DNA of 64,000 bases from Isoperla grammatica (GCA_945910005.1 OX246739.1:10576292-10640291); one strand, 5' to 3'. Shown: positions 39,664 through 52,918, numbered from the stretch's first letter. Numbers and translations: made by a program. Notes: generated by a model from the sequence alone, not told the origin.

Positions 39664-42014
39664 TAACAATACAACAACAATGAAAATTGACAGCTAGACC
39701 ACTCCTAATAGAAGTTTATTTTCTTGCCACCAGAATACGTCTAGTGTATTTTGAGTGCTTTGTTGTCTTGGTTGAAGCATGGTTGAAGGATAACTGCCGC
39801 TTGGCCCTTCCTTTGCGTTCAAACACTTTAATACGTTTATTCTTTACAAATTGAGTAAAGCATATAACTATCAGTGGAGACACTTGCATTTTAACAAAAT
39901 ATAGCGTAACGTTACTGTATTGATGAAAAACTATTTGATAGTATTATAACTATTATAACTTCTTAATGAATATGATTATATTGGGTGTCAGTTTACTTGA
40001 TTTCAAAACTTTTTATTGGTGGTTTTCGTGGTGACAAAATGTCATGGGAATTCGAAATATGTGGTTAGAAGTTATATCGGGCCTAGATAACAATACCCAC
40101 TCTTGTTAACTAAAGTATGTAGATAAGGACATTACATTTCGAAGAGAAGAATTGTTTATGACAGAAGTATTCCTACTGGTTTCCAGAGGAGATGGTGATA
40201 TTATGTACATAAAAATTAATCGAAAACTTCAATATGGTGATAAAACGTGGCTTGGTCACTTTTACGATCCCTCCCAACATTTCCTGAGCACACAGCTGAC
40301 TCGCAACGTTTATTTCCGTCATAAAATACGCCAAACGAAATAAAATTTGAACCTACAATATATTCCGTGGACTTTTATATTTCTCCGACTTACATTTGTG
40401 TAGAAGGGATTGTTTACATTAGTAGAGGAATACAAATTCTGTCAGTTGTGATTACTAGAGGTACCATTATTATATTATATGCAATAAAACCAAATACTAG
40501 AGAATCAGATGAGATGAGGCGGAATGTTATTTATAAATATTTATGTTATATTACGAGTTATTATGTTGTCAAATAAAACTGTGAAATAAAACCACATAGG
40601 CCTAAGGAAATAAATTAAATAATCTGTTTTTGGCGTTATAACATTTTTAGTCGTAGTGTGGGTTTTCCTGACGAAACAGTTAAAAAATCAATAGCTACTC
40701 AGTTGCGGTCCGTAAAAAACAACATCCTCAAACCCATATTTATTGCCGACCTATTTTCAACAAAGATTCTGAATTTTGTTGAACTGTAGTAGTAAATAAA
40801 CTCGTATTTAAGTATGTTTTTAAAATTTCCCTGGTGAGAATTCGCTAATTCTCTAATTTGAGAATCGCTCTTCCTTGTTTATATATGTATAAACATATAA
40901 TCCAATAATGGTAGGAATATATACATAAACACGTTAGGTTATAGGCCATTCACTGCAGAAGGCTTTTGATTAAGAGCATATTTTTTCATAGCTGTATACT
41001 GTATGCACTTGACATATTCTTTATTCAAAAAAAATCTGTAACATGAAAACATTATTAAATCTAAACAAATTATTAAATACTCAATAATAAAACCATCAAG
41101 TGAAAATTAAAGAACAATGTGTAATGTTTGTAAACTGATATAGTGGTACCACTTTTTCTGACCATACCACGGAAGAACTCGCTCATATTTCGAAGACCAT
41201 AGGTGGAAAGTCTGTGCAGAATATTTCTATATGTCCGTGCGAAGTTAATCAAGACGAATGACGAAGCTAAGTGATGGTATAAATAAACTTAAATGATGTA
41301 TCTATTATTGCGCGTATGGGCGATAATCTTGATTCAATAAGTCTTCTAACTGAAATAATATTTTGTGTTTCCCGATAGTTCTCTAGCACGTACATCACGC
41401 ATAGTTGTGTTGCATAATTCTTTATATGCACACAATGAACTTAATACAACATGTGTGAAGAGCGCTGAAAACCTATATGATTTAAAGTTGTCATAAAACA
41501 AAACTAGCCAGTGTATCAGTGTCTGACGACGTAGGCGGACGTCTCCGAAACTGTACACAAGTGCCAACAAATAATATATTATAGATTTAGGTTGAAATGT
41601 CCATCAATTATTATTTAAATGTACTTATAAAGCATTTGCAATTGTAACACACATTTGCCCGATTGGGAATCGAACTCAGATGATACACACAACATTATTA
41701 GCGGGATGATCAGGATATCAATAACTAAATTTGTATTATTATTGCTATCTCTACAAACACCATCCATAAAGCTGGATTTAGCTTTAAAACTCGAACTACC
41801 ATATATGTATATATACATCACCGCAAACATCCATGATCAAATCATGATTTAAACGTCGAGCTCTGCAAACATAGCTTAGCAAGCCAACGCGTAATCAACC
41901 ACGGGCGTTGTACGTTACTACCTTGCAGTGTTTTGTGACGTCAATAAAAATTCAATCCTTCTCTAGATATTTAAAAGCTGTAAAATTCTCAGAAGAGACG
42001 ATCGCCCACGCGGT
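39664..42014. other. AT-rich, no genes recognised
   Basis: Short ORFs only. A B-box-like 'GAGTTCGATTCCCAATCGGG' (minus strand, about 41653-41680) marks a probable tRNA-derived SINE remnant. Confidence 0.6.
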
Positions 42015-42790
42015 CTTGTTCAACGGAATTCGCCGTAGATTTACCGGTACCAGCCTGTTATTGTCCATTGCATGGAATGTTCTAGCACCTCGACAACGCC
42101 TACCAACAGTCGCGCTGATAGAATCATGACAATATCGGGGGCATGAGAACGAGATGCAACGAGATTTAGGTTGGTAGTTGTCACATAATCCATGTCGACA
42201 CCACCTTGCAAGTTAACAGGAAGAAATCATATCTGAGTTTTGTAGTTTTAAATATGAAGGTTGCATGTCCTCTTAATATTATTCAAGACTACTTTCAGAA
42301 TCATAATTATTCGTTGGTAAGAAATATAATACACGTTACACCAATAATAATATAATTATTTTAGTATGAACAATATGAATGTTGCTATAGGCATTCACAA
42401 TACCAAAATGGATAACTACGACTGAGAGATTGGGTGTTCTTATCCTTAAAAATACAAGAAGCGTAACGCCATCTTATAATTGTGAAGAACTAAAAAAAAA
42501 GTGACAGTAGAAAAACACCAGCGAGAAAAGATTGATCTTATTAAACTAGATTGATTCTTAAATAAATGGGCGCGTAAACAGTAAAAGAACGTAGGAGAGC
42601 TTCTACTATAGTTGCGTCGCGTAAACTTGCAAGGTGGTGTCGTCATGGCTTATGACAACTTCTATCAGCACATCTGTTGGCCGGCGTTGTCTATGTACAT
42701 TCCAAGCGAGGCTGGTATACTCCATGCAGTGGACAATATCAAGCAGGTACCACTGTACCAGTAAATCTCGCGGCAAATTCCATTGAAATA
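42015..42790. repeat. Long imperfect inverted repeat, arms about 170-205 bp
   Basis: 42015-42219 and 42621-42790 are reverse-complement copies. Paired blocks include TTCAACGGAATT(C/T)GCCG, ATTGTCCA(T/C)TGCATGGA, GACAACGCC and CGACACCACCTTGCAAG. The left arm has about 35 extra bases. The 400-bp spacer is AT-rich with no ORF. Could be a transposon with long inverted ends or a transcript able to form a long duplex. Confidence 0.7.
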
Positions 42791-45700
42791 AACCACGTGT
42801 TACGACCATCTTTTCTGGGAATTTAACAACAGCTCACAATGGTTGCCAACGCGACGGAACTAAGCATTGAGAAACTCACAGGTGACTAATGTTGTAAGGT
42901 ATAATTGCTACGTATAAATATTTTAATGTATCTTAATAGTTGGAGTAGTAGCTACACGTTAGCTAGGCGTGGTCCAAATGGTCGACCCCTAATTCAATGA
43001 ATGCATTAAAGTGTATGTGTGTGTGTGTGTGTGTGTGTTTGTGTGTGTGTTTGTGCCATGTGTGACACTACGACTACGTCACGATTCTATGCGACAGCTG
43101 AACGCAACCGCTGACCATGTCCTGAAACCACCCGACCAACAACATTCCACCTGATAGAACTACTTTAATGGAGACTATTACACATCTGCCAACGTGACAA
43201 GTGTTGTTGATTGCCATAGTAAATAAACTCAAAGTTTGTCCCGTCCGGTGGAGCCTCGGAAAGCTTAAAGCAGATTTAGGAAGCTTATTGTACTGAATCT
43301 TATTCTACAGTCATAATATCTCTCTTTAATTAATAACGCGTATATGTTAAGGTTAGAATGTAATATGTATAGTATTATTAGTTTACACACAATACATGTT
43401 ATCATGTTACTGATTACGTGTTAAGTTAGTTCGTCTAGCAAACTGTGGCCTACAGCTCTTTGCCGATTTCAAGAGATAATACAATTAATCTTTATTTATT
43501 GTCTAACATCTATTTTTTAGTTTAGCCCAAAGATTTTATCGTTGCAATTTAACTTCACGTTATGATTATATCTGTATAACAAGCTGGTAATTTTATTAAT
43601 TTTAATGTTAATTTTAAGAAAACTACCATGGCTACAATTTTTTTTACTAACATCTGTACTGCATACTTCAAAAAATATATTTTTTTAATACGAACACTTT
43701 TATTGTAGCTGCAGCTATATATTATACAATTAGCCCTCATGGTCCCCCCCCCCCCCCCCCGCGCACTCCTGAGGTTTGTATTACTCACTTGCATTGAGAT
43801 TAAGATCATCCGAGTATTGCTTGCTCACCGAGTTATATATTTAAGAAAGTAGTTAAAAGTAAGGGTAAAAGTATGACGACAAGAAAATATAGTGTCTGAG
43901 TCGCCATCAAGCTGCCTTGGTGTTTGCTACATACAGCGTCTCTCAACATCATTCGTTGTTTGGGGGGGTTGTCTTTCGTTTACTGAGACGGAAATTGAAA
44001 CCTCAACCTCTTAAAGCGGAGTTTTGGGGGTGTTTTTTTTTTCTCTTGTCTCGATACGCTGCCGTCTAGTTTCCGTGGTGGTTAAGGCGGTGGTGTAAAC
44101 CATCGTTCCTGAGTTGCAGGTTCGAATCTTGGCTTAGGCATGGATATCACGTGACAGTTTTTATCTTCATAGATCAACTACTCGTCGTGTTTTGATGGCC
44201 ATCCGCTGTTCCAAAATATGATACATATACCACAAATACTATAATTTTTAACTTATATACACGTGCATACACAATACTTGGATTATCAAGACGAAGAGGT
44301 TTAATTTTAAGATGCATATTTTGGCGCTTGAAAGTGTATATATTTACACAGTTTTACGATATATTTTTGTAATGGTGTATTTTACATTGGAATTATGATT
44401 TAGTACCTATGTGAGACAATAAATTTAGAAGATAATAGTCTCCTTTAAGTAATTCGAAGGGTCTAAAAACTGTAATAAATAATGTGAATTCATATATTTA
44501 AGATACGATGTTTTAAAGGTCAATCCTATATAGAATGTATAATTTGATAATATAAATTGAATGTATGAGGTAAGCCCCATGTATACTGCTAATACTTCTT
44601 CACCAACTGTTCTGTCTTGTGTCTGAGATAGGCAAAACATTCACATCCCAATACAGAAAAGTGTTTTATAAAATACTTTACGCTCTAGAATACGTTTAAA
44701 ATAAATTTGTAATCTTTATCAATTTGAACATCTATTTAACAATCCATTAACAATGCTCTTTACTTCGTTAGAATATAAATACGAATTTATTTATTTTGTT
44801 GTTTACAAAAGCGAGCTCATCTCTGGTTTCAGCTTAGTGCGACTATTTGCACGGGCGCTAGTGTTGTTCTATCACATTACGTGCAAAGTTACTCGGTATA
44901 CATCGCAGAGTTACACACTCTTCCCTAGACACATATATACTGTTAACTAAACAATGTCCTGGGACAGCCAATCTCGTAATTAATCGTCAGCTTTATCCCG
45001 CTCGTGTTTGATGAAAAAGGAATGATCACTAATAATAAATACAGAAGGTGGAAACTGATTTGTGTTAGCTAACAATAATATAGTAAAAACCTGCACAACA
45101 ATGCTAACGTTATACCGATTATTTTTTTCCTCAAGTGCAATGAAACTTGAACAAAGCAGTGAACAGTTGAATTGGTAATTTAATAATGCAATAACACACA
45201 CCTTTATTTCAAAATATCGATATGGGGATAGTTATGGTTACTATGGTTACTAATATGGAGAATCGTTTGTGAAGAAACTTAGTTTTTGTTTATAATTTAA
45301 TACTCTTGGGAATCCAAACAATTGATAAAAACAGTGGGGTTCCAGTGAGATAATACAGGGGTTTCAATTGGATTAAGTACGTGGCAAACTAGAGTATGTA
45401 TGAAAGTATGACACGTAACTTATATGAGTTAAATGTGTTTCATCTACATATCCTATTACTATGGCATAACAATACTGAAACAATACAAATTATCGTCACC
45501 TCTAATTGGGCACTATTGATATCCAATTTGCTTAGAGAAATACCGTTCTCTCTTCTTATTGTGTATTGCGTCATATGAACTACGTCAGTAGTCAAGTTCT
45601 TGCTTGAACAATAGTCTTTTCAGAAGTTTGCTATCGCTATAAATGAAACCTCAGTCCCAGGCAATCACTGTGCTAACTTGTAGAATCCAATATTCGTCCT

Positions 45701-46218
45701 CGTTGCGAGATGGAAGTCAGAAACGATTAAACAGGAACGGTTGTTTAACACAACAATGAATCGCGTATGACCATTTGTATTATGCATGGTGCCTACCTTA
45801 ATGGGGGCTGACGCAGTGGTTGCTGGGGGCGGTGGCGGGGGGGGGGGGGGGCGTCCTTTATATCTCATTGTGAAGAACAATAGACCGGTGGTGATCACTT
45901 CTCGCAACGATACGGATTCCTGTTGGCGGATTAATTCCCCGTGTTATTACCAATTCCAATAACATCGATTCTAATGAAAGCTAATCAAATTATTATTATG
46001 TGGGTTCATTTTTCGACCACCATAAAAAGCAAGCGCACACACATACAAACTCACTTCCATACACAACCGAGAGTACATCCTTTCAGAGGCACTCGGATAC
46101 AAACTAAATTGAAACTTTACATAATATAGAAAACTGAAAACTTGGAAACAACGTTCCGTCTCGACTTTTGGTTTTCTGGAGTATAAAAGAATAGACATCG
46201 GCCGATATCGTTTTTGTT
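42791..46218. other. AT-rich; microsatellites and a tRNA-like remnant
   Basis: (GT)n at about 43015-43050; poly-C at about 43743-43760; poly-G at about 45837-45851. At 44075-44150 (plus strand) an A-box-like 'GTGGTGGTTAAGGCGGTGG' and a B-box 'GGTTCGAATC' lie in tRNA order, a tRNA-like SINE remnant. No genes recognised. Confidence 0.55.
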
Positions 46219-46290
46219 TATTTGTGTGGCTCGTAGGTCTAGTGGGTTTATTCCTGCCTCTAATGCAGAAGGTCCGGGGTTTGATTTCCG
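46219..46290 (+). repeat. tRNA-like SINE remnant
   Basis: 'GTGGCTCGTAGGTCTAGTGG' (A-box region), an anticodon-like stem TGC-CTCTAAT-GCA, and 'CCGGGGTTTGATTTCCGG' (degenerate B-box). No matching acceptor stem was found, so a functional tRNA is unlikely. Confidence 0.45.
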
Positions 46291-46401
46291 GTTTTGTGTT
46301 GGGCTTTTAACTTGGAAATTTGACATCAGTCTATCCATTTCATATCGGTGTATGCGTTAACGCGGGGACTTTGAAGCCGTCATAGCAACGAAACTCATAA
46401 T

Positions 46402-46832
46402 CAGGGCTTAATTTCTAATTGAAAAGGAACCGGAACGCATAGTTTGTTGGCCTTCCATAATTTTGAACCAACCCCGCCAACCACCTTCATACAGTGCTTG
46501 TAGTAGAATGCACACACACACACGCATAAAAATATATATTCTTCCACAAGCACTTTATATGAGTGGACGAAGGAAGCTCCGAAGATTATTTCCTTTGTAT
46601 TGGGGTCTGACTACCTGGGTGACACTCATCAGTGAAAAACTCGCATGCATACAAGTGAATGAATATTTTGCAATTTTTCAAAGACAAGTTCCGTTCCCCG
46701 TGTACATAACGGAAATTCACGAATTTTTAAATCATGAGGAAAACAGTGTGTGAGATTTAAAATAATACCGGAACGCGCGTTCCGGTTTCAGAAAAGGAAC
46801 CGGAACTGCGTTCCGGCTCAAATTAAGCCCTG
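46402..46832. mobile_element. hAT-like MITE with 8-bp target duplication
   Basis: Ends CAGGGCTTAATTT / AAATTAAGCCCTG and exact 8-bp direct repeats CTCATAAT at 46394-46401 and 46833-46840. CAGGG-type ends with an 8-bp duplication are diagnostic of hAT. 431 bp; subterminal GGAACCGGAACGC motifs occur in both orientations. The 96-codon ORF inside is not recognisable as transposase. Confidence 0.9.
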
Positions 46833-46956
46833 CTCATAATGCTTGGTATAATGTTCCCCACTGAAAAATCAATGGTTGTAGCTTAATATTGAGTGGGTAG
46901 AGAATAAATGCTAAACATATTTATCATGGAGAGTCATCAAAGGTTGAGTTGGGGGT

Positions 46957-47030
46957 GAATCTATGGCCTTACGTCTCTATTACTGCACTTATGTTATTCG
47001 AGACGATGAGGGGTGCTAGATAAAGATAAA
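46957..47030 (-). repeat. Diverged SINE 3'-end fragment
   Basis: 'CCTTACGTCTCTATTACTGC' followed by 'ATTCGAGACGATGAGGGGTG' mirrors the TTAACGTCTC...CGAGACGATGAG block of the main SINE. Confidence 0.55.
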
Positions 47031-47928
47031 AGGCAACAAAAAGAAGAATAGATTCTTTGATATTCGAAACCTTGTCCCAAGGTGTCGTACGCTTAGAACT
47101 TGCCCTCCTAAAAGCACAAGACACCGCGGACGACGATTTAAACAAAGTTTTAAGAAGTTATAAAATGCGAGTACATTAGTTAATGATACACGAAGCTTAT
47201 ATTAAGGTAAACGGTTAGAAATAATATTTACTCCCTTACAGAATTATTACATTGAGTTTTAAGGAGATTCCGTTTCAAGCATCTAATAAAGCAATAAAAC
47301 AAATTCAATTGGATAACGTTGTCAACTTATCTATACTATAGATCTTCTCTACCCATGAATTTGACAGTTACAGAACTTCTAAACTTGATCCGAAACTGAA
47401 ACTGTCATGTAACGCTGCGAGAAGAATAAAACGACAGCTATCGTGATATGTGCTGATGTGGGACATACCCACCTGTCTCTCGTGCGGCTTCATTGGTGTC
47501 GTGGGTGGGTTTGTCGTATCTCATATGAGGGGATGATGCTGCTGCCCGCTTCACAGACGCCCATGCATAAGGCAAGGCAGCCATTTAGGTCGCCGTCGTA
47601 TGGGACCCTGGAGGTCTAAGCGTGAGAAACATACATGCAAACTCGGTTGTGGGAAAGGGGACGCGTATCGTGGCTATGTCATGAAACTCTTTCACAGGAA
47701 CCACTTGTCTCTTAATTCAGTAATCATTCTTATAATAATAAAATATGTTCAATAAATACAAGTGTTGAAAAACTATAAATATCAGTACTAATACCATTAG
47801 GAACATAAATTAATAAAATATAAATTGGTTTAGCTCCATTTTGGTGTTCCTTGTCGCCTTCGATTGCCTGACATAAAAGCAACCTGGCATAGAAAACTGC
47901 AGGCATGTTTCCATTGAAAATAAACTCC
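47031..47928. other. No gene recognised
   Basis: Short ORFs only, no repeat of note. Confidence 0.6.
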
Positions 47929-48016
47929 AGGGCCCGGATTCACAAGATATCCTATGTCGTTTTTCGGTATTAACTCTAAAACCGGCATAACTCTGAACAT
48001 CTTGTGAATCCAGCCC
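47929..48016. repeat. Small foldback element, GGGCCCGGATTCACAAGA ends
   Basis: 'GGCCCGGATTCACAAGAT' and the reversed 'ATCTTGTGAATCCAGCCC' close an 88-bp foldback. A second one follows within 100 bp. Confidence 0.75.
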
Positions 48017-48107
48017 CATGTCTGAAAACTAATTGTAAAACATAATATTGGATTGTTCATTACGTCTTTGTTCCGATTCTGAATTAGTATAGCTTCTTCA
48101 GGGGCAT

Positions 48108-48195
48108 GGGCCTGGATTCACAAGTGGTTCAAAATTAGGCCGCTCTTAGAGTTAAGACTAAAAAAAGACTTAGGACCTCCTATGAATCTGGGCCC
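48108..48195. repeat. Small foldback element, GGGCCTGGATTCA ends
   Basis: 'GGGCCTGGATTCACAAG' and reversed 'CTATGAATCTGGGCCC' bound an 88-bp foldback. Same family as the preceding one. Confidence 0.7.
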
Positions 48196-49841
48196 TGTAT
48201 ATAAACTAAAAATAAATATTTCCCAATTCCTCATTGAAAATGTCAAGTATTGCTCGATCGTCGTGAAAGTGAAAGCTAATTCATTCTCCATGTCCGTATA
48301 GCTACACCTCAGAGAAATGGGTACAATATCTCAATGACATTAAGGAATGATGACGTGTCTAAACGGTTTTCTAAAATAACTTGAGAGAAGCTCATCCCCC
48401 CCCCCCCCTCCCCCTCCCCCCCTCCTTGCTGTGCGTTATCTGCGTGATCGGCCCATTTCCGACGTCGTTGAACCTGTCACCAACAATTACCAACCGAAGG
48501 AACGACGCATAACGGAGATTGGTAGGAACACGATAGATGGGCTGATTTACATAGATTGATTACGTTGCGTGAATATATCAAACTTCGAGTGAAATTATTG
48601 GTGAGTATTGTATAGATAGATGATATGTTAAATTTGAGTGGAATGACGCAAGCGATTTTTATGATAATTGTCAGAAAAATACATAGTTAATGAATGTTTT
48701 ATTTCATACCCGTATAATTGTATACATTGAATACATTTTCGTGGAAATGTAAACATTTTATAAACTTTGCAGTGTAGGATTACTTATTATGTTGTATAGA
48801 CTATCTCCTAAGTCTCCCACTAGTTATGTCTTCCTTTCTAGAAGTCTTTAGAACCCTTCATCAATAACATTTGTCCGTGACTTTGGCCCGAAGCCAGGAC
48901 CGTCATCTATGCGTACCAACGCTTTTGATACTAAGGCGAGAATCATTATACATACGTTATCAACACTTCAAAATTAATTTTAGATCTTGTTTCTAAATCT
49001 CATGAACGGTACATTGTGTATTACCCACACGAGAAAACGATTAGAAATGTACATATATTTTTTAGTTTTTTTTTAGATTGCGAATTCGCATTGAATGCAT
49101 TTATTAATTACATCGAAATGTGCTAAAACATAAGAAAGTTTCTTCAATCCTGCTCAAGCTCTCGTTTAAAACTATGTCAATAATGCTGATAGAACGAGAA
49201 AATAATGAAAATATTTCAAATTTGGCTTTAGTGATGACTTTTATGTATGTTATATGTTTTAGTTGAAATGTTCACCTTACTATCATGGTTTTATTTATTC
49301 ATTCCTTCATTTAAAAACGGAAGAGTTTGAAATAGTCACAATATATTTCTAAGCTCAAGCCTTATTTATGGCCACCATCCGGCTTGCTCTAGCTTTTTAC
49401 TAATTGTCTTAATATTATCTAAATAGTGTTATGATTGAATTTTTATTGGCTATTCACTGTATTTGAAACTGTTATTGGTATACACAATTGACTTTCAGGG
49501 TTAGATTACCCACACGTGCAAGCAATATTGTAAGTCTGTCCTTTCAATGAAAGCTTAAAGCCGCCATTAAATTAAATAATACGCCATATATTGTTCAAAC
49601 ACATTTGTAAATTTTTTTAATTTTCATTTTAACTTATCACGAATTTAATAATTCATTAAAAAATTCATGAATTTTAAAACAAAAATGTCTGCGCGATATA
49701 CACCGTACAATACTTTGACATATTTAGAGCATGTTCATTTCTTGTCATCATCGACCATCTGTCTTTATCATAACCTCATTCTTGCACTTGTCTTGGGTTT
49801 ACCCTGAGGTGTTATGAACCCCAGCCAGCCAAGACGTTGGG
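48196..49841. other. AT-rich, no genes recognised
   Basis: A C-rich homopolymer tract lies at about 48397-48423. Nothing else identifiable. Confidence 0.6.
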
Positions 49842-51311
49842 ATGTCATGCCTAGAATACATGATCGCTGCTGGGCTGCGGGCGGACACAAGACATACGGA
49901 CACCACTCGTCTCAAATACGGTAAAACATGGTCGCAAAACAGACATACGGACGCCACTGGTCTCAGCTACGGTAAAACATGGTCGCTAAATAGACATACG
50001 GACACCACTGGTCTCAACTACGGTAAAACATGGTCGCAAAATAGACATACGGACACCACTGGTCTCAACTGCGGCAAAACATGGTCGCAAAACAGACATA
50101 CGGACGCCACTGGTCTCAGCTACGGTAAAACATGGTCGCTAAATAGACATACGGACACCACTGGTCTCAGCTACGGTAAAACATGGTCGCAAAATAGACA
50201 TACGGACACCACTGGTCTCAACTGCGGCAAAACATGGTCGCAAAACAGACATACGGACGCCACTGGTCTCAGCTACGGTAAAACATGGTCGCTAAATAGA
50301 CATACGGACACCACTGGTCTCAGCTACGGTAAAACATGGTCGCTAAATAGACATACGGACACCACTGGTCTCAACTACGGTAAAACATGGTCGCAAAATA
50401 GACATACGGACACCACTCGTCTCACCTACGGTAAAACATGGTCGCAAAATAGACATACGGACACCACTCGTCTCAACTACGGTAAGACATGGTCGCAAAA
50501 CAGACATACGGACGCCACTGGTCTCAGCTACGGTAAAACATGGTCGCTAAATAGACATACGGACCCCACTGGTCTCAGCTACGGTAAAACATGGTCGCTA
50601 AATAGACATACGGACACCACTGGTCTCAACTACGGTAAGATATGGTCGCAAAATAGACATACGGACACCACTGGTCTCAACTACGGTAAAACATGGTCTC
50701 AAAATAGACATACGGACACCACTCGTCTCAACTACGGTAAAACATGGTCGCATAATAGACATACGGACACCACTGGTCTCAACTTCGGTAAAACATGGTC
50801 GCAAAATAGACATACGGACACCACTGGTCTCAACTACGGTAAAACATGGTCTCAAAATAGACATACGGACACCACTCGTCTCAACTACGGTAAAACATGG
50901 TCGCATAATAGACATACGGACACCACTGGTCTCAACTACGGTAAAACATGGTCGCATAATAGACATACGGACACCACTGGTCTCAACTACGGTAAAACAT
51001 GGTCGCAAAATAGACATACGGACACCACTGGTCTCAACTACGGTAAAACATGGTCGCAAAATAGACATACGGACACCACTGGTCTCAACTACGGTAAAAC
51101 TTGGTCGCAAAATAGACATACGGACACCACTCGTCTCAACTACGGTAAAACATGGTCGCAAAATAGACATACGGACACCACTGGTCTCAACTACGGTAAA
51201 ACATGGTCGCAAAATAGACATACGGACACCACTGGTCTCAACTACGGTAAAACATGGTCGCATGATATTCTACGGACTCACAAAACGCAATTTTACTCGC
51301 GTCAAGTTTAA
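49842..51311 (+). repeat. 51-bp minisatellite, 27 units, open as a 489-codon frame
   Basis: The ATG at 49842 leads, after 17 unique residues, into 27 units of HTDTTGLNYGKTWSQNR and ends with 14 unique residues and TAA. The first part has a three-unit (153-bp) higher-order pattern (variants ATGLSY..L, TTGLNY..Q, TTGLNC..Q); another triplet pattern appears in the second part. Unit variants differ mostly at three positions (G/R, S/N/T, Q/L/H). Because the period is 17 codons and units lack stops in that register, the open frame may be a by-product: a second plus-strand register is also open and the minus strand is open for 221 codons. Translation is unproven. Confidence 0.9.
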
Positions 51312-52609
51312 TGTACTTTTAATAATCTTGTAGTTTGTAACTTTACACACTTTTTTATTATTTATTATTATTATTTCTTGTTGAGTTTTCACTCTTCACA
51401 ACCTGCTGCGATGATACAATTTTATTACAACTTTATACCTATGTTCACGAATTCATCAGCCATCAATTCAACTTTTTCAAATGCTATTAATAATTCTTTA
51501 ATTGTCTGAGAAAAGCTTTTTCTACAAGTTGGTAATTGTAAGTGTAAACCCCTGAAGAAAAGCATTCGCCACAATATGATTTAAATGATTTATTTTTCAG
51601 TTAATTATGAAAATGTATTAAAGCTTGTCGTTTTATATTGGTTTCAGAAAAATAAATTAACTCAACATCGTTTTGAGTTGATAGAAAATGAAGAGTTTTA
51701 AAAAGTTCAGGAAGTTTTTTTTTCAGTTAGGTAGATACAATAATTGAAACATTTTCAAATTTATTTTCCGTACAGTGAGAATACAAGAGGACATACAATA
51801 ATGAAAGCATCCTAATCCCTTAGTTAAAACTTCTAAGGCCCTTAGGTCGTTTTAAAGTTGAAATGTTACTTTTTATATAACAGATAAACGTCATTATTAA
51901 AATCTTCACGAATTTCAATATGGGTCGATTGGCAAAAAAATCAGAGGCTTAATATTAGTTGTTTTGAAGTGTTTGAAAAACAAATCAAAACGATGTTTAT
52001 AGTTGTTTCAATATTGTAGACGGGCATATTTTCATTGCTTTAAATGTGAATTGTGAGGCAAACAACATATTTTCCCAACTACTCCATCCGCCTGTGCTGT
52101 TGACTAGGGAATTATTGCAGGAAGTCTCAGATATTTCTATTTTTTCAATGAAAAAATTCCCCACCCTTGTAACAGATATTATGAATTTAGCTTTTCAAGA
52201 GTCAAGTGTTTTGAATGCTTCGATAACTACGATACTTATTAATCACAAAGTTCAGGACGAATTGATTAGAGTACTAAACTCAATTAACTTGTCAATCTCA
52301 TTTGAAAATAATTACCAATTATGTTGAACAAGAGTATTCCAATAAACATTGAATTAAAGAAAAATGTTATACTTTAATCTAGATAGTATTAACCCCCGAC
52401 TTTTAATATCAAGGAAACCTGTCTTTGTAAAAATTTTGACGTTATTATATAATTAATAAACAACGAACGAACTTAATCAAGACACAAAGTGTATCTAGGC
52501 CTACTGATTTTAATTTTCAGCCTTTCAGTACTTGTTTACGTAACCTGTGGAGCCATTATTGCATCAACATATCAAGTTGATGGGTTTGAACAAGTGCCTC
52601 CTTAACACT
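51312..52609. other. AT-rich, no genes recognised
   Basis: A 93-codon ORF at 52046-52327 has no recognisable motif and AT-rich composition like its surroundings. Confidence 0.55.
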
Positions 52610-52828
52610 TATATACGTTAATAACACGCTTATGTTTTGAGTTATGTAAAGCACAAACAAATACGTATTTGGGTGCATTTTTTTAGCGCAATGATCTCTT
52701 TACGGGTTTTCATGTTTTGTTTCATATAAGTACCGTAAAGAGATCATTTCACTAAAAAATGCACCCAAATACGTATTTGTTTGTGATTAACATAACTCAA
52801 AACATAAGCGTTTTATTAACGTATATAC
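52610..52828. repeat. Foldback with about 95-bp arms
   Basis: Arms 52610-52705 and 52732-52827 are complementary with few mismatches and one or two indels, around a loop of about 26 bases. Paired blocks include AATGATCTCTTTACGG, TGGGTGCATTTTTTAG and ACAAATACGTATTTG. No ORF. Confidence 0.9.
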
Positions 52829-52852
52829 GGCACTTCTTTTTTGTTGTACGTT

Positions 52853-52918
52853 AGTTACGGTACATATAAAGTACGGTATACCGTATACCGTATAGCGTAC
52901 TTTGTATGTACCGTAACT
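52853..52918. repeat. Palindrome with 28-bp arms, 10-base loop
   Basis: 52853-52880 pairs with 52891-52918 with two mismatches (AGTTACGGTACATA.AAAGTA core). It lies 25 bp after the preceding foldback and is different in sequence. The loop itself is CCGTATACCG. Confidence 0.9.

Noticed and set aside
46219..46290. Functional tRNA gene
   Set aside because: A- and B-box-like blocks exist, but no acceptor stem pairs and the T-arm is imperfect. Same verdict for the tRNA-like stretches near 16900, 20300, 41660, 44090, 53548 and 57005.
50598..51263. 221-codon minus-strand ORF in the 51-bp minisatellite
   Set aside because: Shadow of the repeat, lacking any unique start or end region.
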